Shown: positions 47,531 to 57,415 of the stretch, in pieces
Numbering within the stretch: the stretch's first letter is position 1
Layout of the letters: every line of letters starts with the position of its first letter
Assembly (NCBI GenBank): GCA_023014485.1
Contig: JAJOZX010012281.1
Span: 39,263-103,262 of the forward strand
Length of the DNA: 64,000 nucleotides
Reading direction: 5' to 3'
From: Bathynomus jamesi
Lineage: Eukaryota; Arthropoda; Malacostraca; Isopoda; Cirolanidae
The notes under the pieces: model-generated
What the model saw: the letters and a program-made list of their open reading frames with translations, nothing else
What the model was told of the DNA's origin: nothing
Database searches by the model: none
Made by a program: the position numbers and the translations under genes

Positions 47531-48760
47531 ATTTTTTTATGCAGGAAGGAGGGTCCAAGGGAAAATGTACTTCTTTAGTCCATCAAAGCCAGGGGTTTTC
47601 GAGATACCTGGACACTCTGCGCTTGAAAGATGGGAAGTCATAGACAGGAGGAAAGATGGATTGAGGAAGATTGTTCCAGAGTTGACCGGTTGACTAGATG
47701 AAAGACTGAAAATACCGATTAACCGTTGCATTAGATAGTTGGACAGAAAAGGAATGAGAAAGTGTAGAAAATCTGGTACTGCGTGCTCTCCTTAAAGGAG
47801 GAGGCATGTAGTTAGAGAGTTCAGAAGAACAGTGTTCGTTATAATAGCGATAGTAAAGAGGGAGTGTGGCAACATTGCGGCGAAGAGAGAGGGATTGAAG
47901 ACAGTAAGAGGCAGGGAATTGATGAGACGAAAAGCCTTTGATTCCACCCGGTCAAGTAGAGCTGTGGGTTGAGCCACCCCACACATGAGAAGCATACTCC
48001 ATATAGGGGCGAACAAGACCCCTGTACAGAGACAGCAACTGAGTGGGGGTGAAGAAACCGCGGATGCGGTACAGCACGCCTAACCTTTTAGAAGCTGTTT
48101 TAAAAAGACAGTATATGTGATCTTTCCAGGAAAGATCACGAGAAAAGGAAACGCCAAGAATGTTAAGAGAAGAGGAAGGATTGAGTTGTGTGTTGTTGAA
48201 GGTAAGGGGATAGTCGTGTGGAAGATTGTGACGAGTAGAAAGATGAAGGAACTGATTTTTTGAGGCATTGAAAGCCACACGGTTTTCTCTGCCCCAGTCA
48301 GAGATAGCAGAAAGATCAGAGGTCAAGTGTTCCATAACCGTCCTACGCTAATCGTGGAGTGACTGTTGTGAGGGACGCTTTGAGAAGCGGGTGGAGAAGT
48401 GAAGAGTGGAATCATCGGCATGGAAGTGAATAGGACAGGAAGTGCGAATTAAAAGATCATTAATAAATAAAAGGAGAAGAGTGGGTGACAGGACAGAACC
48501 CTGAGGAACACCACTGTTCATAGCTTTAGGAGAAGAACAGCGGCCATCTACAACCGCAGCTGTAGATCGGCCAGAAAGGAAATTAGAGATGAAGGCACAG
48601 ATAGAAGGATAGAAACCAAAGAAGGGCAGTTTCGAAATTAAAGATTTGTGCCAAACTCTATCAAAAGCTTTTGATATGTCAAGCGCAATAGGAAAAGTTT
48701 CCTCTATTGGGGGGGGGGGATTTTGAGGGCATTCGCCCTTGGCTCCTCCTTCTTGCATAA
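47531..48760 (-). pseudogene. LINE reverse-transcriptase remnant upstream of protease C
   Basis: Minus strand, 5' to 3': DISKAFDRVWHKSLISKLPF (about 48630-48690), SGVPQGSVLSPTLLLLFIND (about 48450-48510), HADDSTLHF (the YADD-like box, about 48405-48430), ENRVAFNASKNQFLHLS (about 48230-48290), LGVSFSRDLSWKDHI (about 48110-48150), then CRIRGFF- and VWGG-type C-terminal motifs. Frames change near 48340 and 47950. No endonuclease is present. The fragment lies between inverted copies of a T-rich motif (tttttttatgcaggaaggag and its complement). Confidence 0.82.
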
Positions 48761-48891
48761 AAAAAAATTTAAAACTTAAAAAGTGTTTTGAATGCCTACA
48801 GACCGTCACGTTTTTCTCGTGTAATATCTCAATGATAATGCAACTCCAAATCGATAAGAAGCTATTTTTGCAGACAAGGTCATCTTTCGCC

Positions 48892-48898
48892 TATAAAA
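48892..48898 (+). promoter_or_regulatory. TATA box of protease C
   Basis: TATAAAA lies 127 bp upstream of the ATG and is conserved with copy B. A start about 30 nt downstream would fall near 48922. Confidence 0.6.
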
Positions 48899-49024
48899 GT
48901 TATGACATCCGCCGCTACCATCACCATGGTAAATTGTTGTGCTTGTGCTAATACCTTAGTAGATGACAGCACCAAAAACAGTTCAAGTAATTACTGAATC
49001 CGCTGTTACTTCAGAGACGAGAAA

Positions 49025-52000
49025 ATGACTGCCAGATTCGCCCTGATTCTTCTTCTTGTCGTTGCCGTTGTAAGTTATCCTTAAATGGTTATATTTTACA
49101 ATTAATTTTAAGTGAATCTTCCATTATTCTTAATCATAAAGTTTAGAAGCATTTAAAAAATTGTAAATTTTGTCCTGTTCAATAATATAACTAGTAAATA
49201 TCACTCTCAAAAGGACTGAGTTAAAATAATGTCAGTAGTCCAAATCGGTGAAGTTATTTTCAATCTGCTTGTGGGTAAAATTACACCATTCTAATTTGCA
49301 TCAGTTCTATATCGTCACTCTTATATAGTACTGTAAACTAAAACTAAACTACCTTGTATACAGAGTTATTTGAACTACCCAAGCTAATTCATTTTAATTC
49401 ACTAGTTTTGAGAGTGTGAAGGAGATTTATGTATCCTCAGGGATTACCGATTTTTCGAAACTCAAGTTTATATCCTCAGCTTAAAATTTCGGTGTATTCA
49501 AAATTTCATTCCATCATTTCCTTAATTTCATTTAAAACAACTCGCGATCATTGACTTTCGACTTCTTATTTTACTGTTATGTAAGATATGAATTAATATG
49601 AATATAAAAATTATATTGGTTGAATATCTTGCACCATCTTTGTAGAGTGGAAACCCATTCGCCAATAGGCCTGCCCATAAACGATGGATCCATCGTAAGA
49701 TTACTGTGAGCCCCAACTACAAGGCTATTCCATTCGAAAAAGTCGCGAAGTCTTTTGTACCACCAAGGCCAAGGTACAGTAGCGGAGCAGTAAAAGTTGG
49801 TAAGTATACTAACAAAATATACGATTTTATTTATTTTATTTATTATCTGTTAAATTAATAAAATTTCAGGTTTTTTTAAACCAAGGGAATCGAGATATTC
49901 AAAATGGCATCAAGGATTTGCCATTTTCAATTGCAAATGTAGGTTTATGACTTATTGCTACTCGTATATTTTCCTTGTAGAGAACTGTGGTACAGCTCCC
50001 TTGTATCCTGACGTTGACGCCGCCATTGTAGGAGGCGTGGAAGCCTGGCCTCACCTCTTCCCATGGCAAGTTGCTCTCTCCATCGATAAAATATGGTTCT
50101 GTGGTGGTTCTGTCATCTCTGAAGATTGGATCATGACTGCAGCCCATTGCATGGAAGGGTAAATATTTTCATCTATCTAAAGTCCTCCAAATGGCTCTTT
50201 GCAAGTTGTCACTCTTAAAAAGAAATAATAATAATAATAATAATAACAGATTCAGAAATATTGAGTTCTTATCACTATTGCCAAATATCTGGAAGGTTGT
50301 CATAAGAACTTGAGTGATGGTCATGAAATATACTAAATCTTACATTACTGAATGATTGTAGCAATTTTCTGAAGTTTCATTACTTTTCATTATTATTTGT
50401 AATTGGTAGAGCTAAGTCGGTTAGTATTGTCGCTGGAGCCCACGACATCTATGCGGATGAACCATCTCAAGTTACCATGGTATCCACAGACTTCTTCACC
50501 CACGAGGACTTTAATCATAATAACTTCCACGACGATATTGCTATGATCAGGCTCCCGCAGAAGCTTGTCTTCAACGGTAGTCATTAATAATTTGTACCTT
50601 GATGTACATTGATGTTAATGAAAAACGTGTACGAAAAATGATTATTTCAGTATATTTATGCTGTTACGTACCAGCAGCTGATACATTATTCATCGATTTA
50701 CTTTATAGATTACATCCAACCTGTCTGTTTACCGAGCCCGGATTCAGAAGACCTTGGAGCATGGGTTCAAGTTAATGCAATTGGATGGGGCAGCGATGGT
50801 AAGTGCAAAATCTACCCGTGTCCATTTTTATTTATTACTTCTTTGTCCATTTTTATTTTAAGGTGCGGTCTGCCCTTCATTTTGTATAAGGAAAGCTTTA
50901 AAGGTTATTCCTTTTACCATATAAATAGGCCTTCGCCAGGCGCCAGTGTAAAAGGATCGGCACAATTTTTAACCCTAGAAGGCAAGTGTGGGACCGCAGA
51001 CTTGGCGAGTAGAGTGGGGTGTACGAAACCCCATAATAAAAACTACATTTATAACTTGAATTAAACAATTTATTGCTACTAAACAATAAAAGTTAATTTG
51101 CGTACAATAAAATACATTATTTCATTAAAACCACATATATTTTAATTGTAATAGGCCACGCTGACTTCCTGGGATTAATATCTTGATGTGAACCTTAAAA
51201 ATATTAAGTTTTTCTTTTTAATTCTCAAGTATACTCTACAATTTTTTTTAAATAGATCTCATTTCTAAGTTACTGTTAACTTAAAACTGTCTTAAATCTA
51301 TACAGGCTATGGAGATCCCACTAACAAACTTCGGACTGTCAATCTTCTTACAATTAGCAACGAAGATTGTAAGAAAGGTTTCGGGGATGTGATTGATGAC
51401 GGCATGATCTGCACTGATTCTACTTTTATTACAGGGACATGTTCTGTAAGTTAAAGATGTCATTAATTAAGAACTGTTACATATTAATTGTTCATATCAA
51501 CCTCATATTTCTTATCCTTCATTATAACTAGTCATATGTCGAAGCAGGGCCATAGCAAAGATTTCATTTTTGGGTGGTTTAGGTCATATATAATATATAT
51601 ATATATATTGGTGTAGTAGTTAGCGTCGCTGACTACGAATCCATCGACCCCGGGACCGAGACCCGGTGACGGCAGCCGGCGCGCAGCAAAACCGAGCTGT
51701 TCATCCTTCCACACCATAAAAAAAACGTGGTTGGTAGATAAATGGGTACCCTGGGTGGCCTAGTGGTTAAGACGTTGGGCTGCTGGTGGGGCCGCTGGGG
51801 CGTGGTTCGGATTCCACGTTAAACTGTAAGTCTAAAGTAGACTGAAAAGCTTGATCTTCGTCAGAAGGAACAATTCGGGCGGAAGCAAACCAAACCAAAG
51901 GTATATATATATGGCCGGCAAGAGCTGCCCCGGGCCCCGGGGAAGGATTGGTATATGGGCCCCCCTGTTTACTCAGTATTTTATTATGAATGTTTTTTGT

Positions 52001-54193
52001 GTACATAACAAGCAAACTGATTATATGTCCAAGTCACTATTCAAAACATACACTATGATAATCTCTATAAAATGCATGTGCATTAATTATATTTCCTTTG
52101 TTATTTAATCAATTGCTTTATTAATAATTTTAGATTTTATCCCCCTTCTTTCCGGGCCCCCTAGAGGTCTGGGCCCCGGGGATTTAACCCCGTTTCCCCG
52201 CCCTCACGGCGTCCATATATATATATATATATATATATGATGAATAAAACCACGAAGGAAAGGAAACACAAAATGGTGCTCAAGCGCTTTCGTCTAATGA
52301 CATCCTCAGGAACACTGAAGTATATAAAAAGGTTAAGCCTATATATAGGTTACAGAAAGAAAAAAAGAAAAAATAAATAACATACATACACACAAACACA
52401 CATATATATATATATATATACACATACATATCTATAAATTGTATATATAGATATGTATGTATATATATATATGTGTGTTTGTGTGTATGTATGTTATTTA
52501 TTTTTTCTTTTTTTCTTTCTGTAACCTATATATAGGCTTAACCTTTTTATATACTTCAGTGTTCCTGAGGATGTCATTAGACGAAAGCGCTTGAGCACCA
52601 TTTTGTGTTTCCTTTCCTTCGTGGTTTTATTCATCATAAATATTTTTCACGTGTTACCTTCGTGAAATAATTTTCATATATATATATATATATATATATG
52701 CTTAAGACATTTCTAGCTATAGTTTAACATTTTTTACATACAGCATCATTCCGACCATACACCCATTTCAGGGTACGAGCAGCTCGTAACAGCATTGCCA
52801 TGCAAGCAAGGGGTCAGTGTACATAGTTTATCACTATTGAAAGCAACAATACTCCGGGTTAGCCCAGTTCAAAGAATATCCGAATCCGTATTCGTTTTCG
52901 CGCAAATTTCGTTAGTTTGTGTTACAGACACCTCTAGTTACTTATCAGTCCAGGTGCACGATTCTTCAGGAACAAGATGCACCGCAAGATTGCGTTTCCT
53001 CCCCAAGGCAGCACAAATTTACCCGTATCAATCACAATTATATTCGTACTACTTCAATCCTATTCTACCCAAAATGGACGAAAACCATAAGTACTTAATA
53101 ATGATTTGAGTATTTACAATGGCAAACCTCTCGTACACAGTTCTGTATTTATTTAACAACAATAGTCTTTACATATCTGCAGATTCAATTTAAGAATAAT
53201 AGTTTTTACATATCTGCAGATTCAACACGGAAATAAACTTTTTTTGTAAATTTAAACTGAATAAGATTTAAAGGCGACTACAATTCAAGGTAGAATAACC
53301 CGCCAAAACTTGCAACCCAGAATAAAACTGGGAGAACCTTTTGTACCTTGCCACATATTAATACGAGTAATTATTTTGTTGACAATATTCGACATCGGTG
53401 CTCTTCCAATATGTGCTCTACCGCGAAACTGTGATCTACCATATTCCAATACGTGCTCTACCGTGAAACTAGCCTTATGAGGCTAACTAACGAAAATATC
53501 ATGACTTAACCTAACCAATCGTTAGGTCAACTATACGCCCTTGACGATTGGTTAGGTTAAGTCGTGATATTTTCGTTAGTTAGCCTTATAAGGCTAACTA
53601 ATGTACCTGCTGCTAATCCGAATAATAATCTAAGGTAGATCACGTATTGGAATGTAAATTTCGCGGTAGAGCACATATTGGAAGAGCACCTCGACATCTT
53701 TCCATGAAATACAAAAAGAATTTTTATCGTTGTCGGATTAATCCCGGTAATGTTATTGTTCCTGAGTTATAGGTGGTATTAATTATATATTAATATAAAA
53801 ATAATAAAGTATAAAGCGCGGGAGGCATTTCGGGGCGATCAACCCCTTAACCCACCCCACCCCATTAAATACGGCCCTGTGTCGAAGTAATTTAAATTTT
53901 ATTTATTTCCCGAAAGTACGCGAATAGTTGTGGGGTTGTATAAACTTTTAATAACTGCAATTAATTTCAGGATGGTTGTATTAATTCTTGAATCATTTGT
54001 CTTTTACATTCTTACGTTACAACAGGGCGACTCCGGAGGATCTCTAAATTACAAAGCAAACCCCCAAGCAGAGATTAGAGGGATCGTGTCTTTCGGCTCC
54101 GCTGCAGGATGTTTATCGGGCTATCCAAGCGCTTACACGAGGGTCAGTCACTTCCTTGACTGGATCCAGGACAACACCGGCGTTACTTCCTAA
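49025..54193 (+). CDS. Serine protease copy C, S1 brachyurin/chymotrypsin-like, complete 313 aa
   Basis: Secreted endopeptidase zymogen, probably digestive. Exons 49025-49069, 49646-49799, 49981-50158, 50410-50576, 50709-50798, 51306-51445 and 54026-54193 total 942 nt in one open frame with GT-AG borders. Signal peptide 1-16; pro-region to residue 81 with Cys69 (ENCG), which should pair with Cys188 (PVCLP) and keep the propeptide attached as in chymotrypsin; activation at IVGG (Ile82). The cleaved bond follows Ala80-Ala81, not Lys/Arg, which is unusual. Triad His122 (TAAHC), Asp168 (DDIAMI), Ser261 (GDSGGS). S1 pocket: Gly255 (189) and Ser293 (226), so neither trypsin-like nor crab-collagenase Asp226 specificity; chymotrypsin- or elastase-like cleavage is inferred. 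Intron 6 holds a SINE, a Penelope-like palindrome and a MITE. Confidence 0.93.
51607..51900 (+). repeat. Dimeric tRNA-derived SINE in intron 6 of protease C
   Basis: Same position and structure as the SINEs in A and B, with short (TA)n on both sides. Confidence 0.65.
52238..52636. repeat. 399-bp near-perfect palindrome of Penelope-like ends
   Basis: Left arm starts tgatgaataaaaccacgaag and reads inward through cgctttcgtctaatgacatc. The right arm is its complement, meeting at an (AT)-rich centre near 52435. The outward strand contains cctgaggatgtc-atta-gac-gaaag, close to the hammerhead core found in Penelope-like element ends. It lies inside a (TA)n tract and is absent from A and B. Confidence 0.7.
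53397..53690. mobile_element. 294-bp MITE in intron 6 of protease C
   Basis: Perfect 32-bp terminal inverted repeats starting GGTGCTCTTCCAATATGTGC. Perfect 8-bp duplication tcgacatc at 53389-53396 and 53691-53698. A and B have one copy of tcgacatc and no insert. The centre (about 53469-53602) is a palindrome homologous to 9957-10093. No coding sequence. Confidence 0.95.
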
Positions 54194-55096
54194 ACCGTTT
54201 ACAGTTACATTTTAAAGTTACATTTTACAGTTACATTTCAAACTACTTAAAAATTTCAAGCAACTTTAATACATAAACTAATATTTTAATCTTCAAAATT
54301 AACATTAACTTATTCATAATTTAAAAATTTACTTTTCAAAATAAAACTTTGCCAAAAGTATAAAATTTCAATGCTTTACAAAATAATCCATTTTTTGCAA
54401 CAGCGGAAAGCTGGCCTACCTACTTGGCCACGCCCACACTTATCAGAAATCCATTAGCCAGACACAAAACAAGAATTTTACCTCTATTAATAAATCTGTG
54501 TATGATAAATATTCATATTTACTAAACTCTCGCTATATCCAAATATGTAATATAAATATATTTATACCATAACAGTTGGACATACTTATCCTATTATAGT
54601 ACAATTCTTGAGGCATAAAATTTCTGTCTGAGGAATGCTTGATCCATCAATCATACGTCTGGCAGTAATTTTATCTCAGTAATGTTATATGTATATGATA
54701 AATACTTGTATTTATCAAGTCCTTACTTAGTAAAATAACATCAGGTTTTAATGACAACAAAAAGAAACTTATTTATTTATTAATAAATTGATATTACAAG
54801 AAAATTACATATACTTTTGAAGCAAATACTATTTTGAAGAAGAAAACCAGTGTCTAAAAATATAATGTCGAAAAAATAGTGTAAACCATCAAAACCATAT
54901 TCCCAACATCAATAGTTCTGGGAAAGCTTCCTCAACAGTGATTGGTCGATGACAAACACATCTTGTTTGAACGTGATGACTTATGATACTTTGACAAACT
55001 TGAATCTGACATCTCCATAGAGTATATATAAGTGCTTCCAATCAATAGGCTCTGCTGTTCCAGAGAAAAGGTCTTTAGAATTTGGCAAAATTTGTA

Positions 55097-55129
<33 letters not shown>

Positions 55130-55501
55130 TAAAAACTGTGAACAGTCATCATACTGTACATTCCCCATTGGGAATTGAAAAATTTAGTTTATATAACTGA
55201 TATACAAATACAGCAATGCATATTCAAAACATATGATACTACTGTATTTGACAATTACTGGGAGTGGATCCCTTTCCACGTAGTGTCTTCGATGTTGTAC
55301 ATATTTTTTTCGAACGTTCTGCGAAATCGTGGAAATACATTTTCATAAGTCTGTGTTCGATAGTGTGAGCAGCATGTTTATCAAATTCAGCTTGATTAAA
55401 GAAATAATTTCCAATATACCCTCTGGTGAATGTTCTAGCACTGAAATGCCAAAAGACCCCAGGCAACAAACCTCCTCAATTTCTTCGTACCCTGTATAGA
55501 A
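54194..55501. other. 3' flank of protease C, no gene seen
   Basis: Equivalent to 3203-4500. Poly(A) signal at 54340-54345 and (AAT)n at about 55095-55130. Confidence 0.55.
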
Positions 55502-55611
55502 GACATGTTAAGTGACTTTTCACTTCAAATCATGATGCAAAGGTCCCCTTTGGTATGGAAGTTCTTTAGGGCCATAGGAAAAAAATTATCCAAAGACACA
55601 CGTTGTATCTT
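55502..55611 (+). repeat. Left inverted repeat flanking the CXC-family gene (copy C)
   Basis: Equivalent of 4501-4610; its inverted partner is at 60081-60202. Confidence 0.75.
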
Positions 55612-56551
55612 AAATCCAAGATGGCCGACTCAGAACCAAGGAACCGTTTGTCATAGTAACTATTATGATACATGTTTTCCAGCTAATTTGAGGTCGCTGA
55701 ACTCATGTCTGGCTTCAATTTTACATTTGAAATGCATTTAAAGGCCAAATCCGGGAAATGATACACAAAGTTGACATTTTGATAAAATTTATGAAAACAG
55801 AATTTAGAGGCATGGAAGCAAGAATTGCAAATTGAATGATAAATTTACAAGTTCTGTGGTATCTAAATAGTATAATTGATACATAGTATACTCGACCAAT
55901 AACTAACCGACTCAAATATATCATCACACAATGTTGTGACAATGTAAGCACATTCATGACATTCCTTCGTTCAGCACTAACCTGATTCCTCATCTATCTG
56001 TACCTCACTCATCTTACCAGTGTGGGAGCACGAACCTTTACATCTACAGAGATACATGCAGGGCTGCCCCTGCACGTAGCACTTACAAGAAGCTTTACAG
56101 TCTTTCTTACACTGGCAAATGACAAGCTCTGGAATGTCCCGCGAAATGGTGGGAGTTGTGGTGTAGACTGGAGTTGGCGTAGGGTCGGCGGATTCTTGCT
56201 GCCATCCCCATTCCGTTGGAGAGACTGGAGCTGGAGCTTTGATGAGCGTATTACCCTACACGTGTCCACTCTGAAGTCACAAGAGAAATAACTGATTAGT
56301 TGAAATAACACTTCTAGAAATACAACTGCATGCAGTAATCTCAAGCATGAGTGATGTCCCCATCTATGCAATGCTGTCTTACCTGATAGGCTACTCTGAG
56401 GAGGTGCTGATGCAAAGCGTCGCTGCTTGGAGGCATGTACTCGAAGTCGCGTCCTGTGTGGAGGAAGAGGGAGAGTCTAGCAGCATCCACGGTTGTGATG
56501 CCCTCCTCAGAGAAACCATAGAGATGCATGACAAATCTCTGGAGCGTGGGT

Positions 56552-57415
56552 CAGAGCATTTTTTTAAGCTTTTCCTACTGGGCGACAAAGGCAGATCGGG
56601 AAGTGGGAGGGGGGGATTAAGGCAAGGGTGTGCTGCCAATTTCTTAACAACCGGTTCTGATACAGATAGGGGTCTAAATCGGCGAGCGCCAATGGCGCGA
56701 GTCATTAAGCTAGCGGGTCTGGAGTGAGCGGTAGCTCCCCCAGCGGGGTCCGGGGCGGAGCCCTGGAAGCCAACGCATTTTAGCTTTTCCAAACAGCATT
56801 TTGTAACATTTTGGCAGAAATTGTTCAACATATTTTTATACTCACTGATGACGTAATTATCTAAAAATAAACTAATTTTTCATCAAAAAATAAATAAATA
56901 TTGAAACGACCACTGCTTGTGATACTACCTATATGTTTCTATAAAATCCTGAAAAAATTAAAAAAAATTTAGATATAAATAAATTTCTACTGACTGTTAA
57001 ATATTTGTTAAAAACAAACAAACGGTTCGGTGATCCAATCAAAATTTAACAACCGGTTCGAACGAACCGGACCGAACCGGTCCCAGCACAGCACAGAGCA
57101 CACCCCTGGATTAAAGATACTATGTATCCGGATGTTCCCTAATCAGGCCACCATCCCCGTGTGGTCTGAAATAACACTAGCATTATCTATATATAAATAT
57201 TCAATGTAAAGTTCATATTTACATTTAGGATAAACAGTTCTAATTGTGGCATATGTGCATACATTATAGGTATTTACTATATGGCTTCAAAGACAATGCT
57301 CCCAAGACAATACTATTTTTACAAATTTTGAAAATTCCTTGTCGCCCAGTACCCTAAAATTTCATTTACTGGGCGACAAATTTTCTTCCCACTCACTAGG
57401 TAAAAAAATGCTCTG
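56552..57415. mobile_element. hAT-like MITE in an exon of the CXC-family gene (C)
   Basis: Counterpart of 5551-6421, with CAGAGCATTTTTT ends. It contains the nested MITE at 56623-57108. Confidence 0.8.
56623..57108. mobile_element. Nested hAT MITE (C)
   Basis: Counterpart of 5621-6105. The left terminus here reads CAAGGGTGTGCT, one mismatch from the right one. Flanks gattaagg and gattaaag. Confidence 0.82.
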
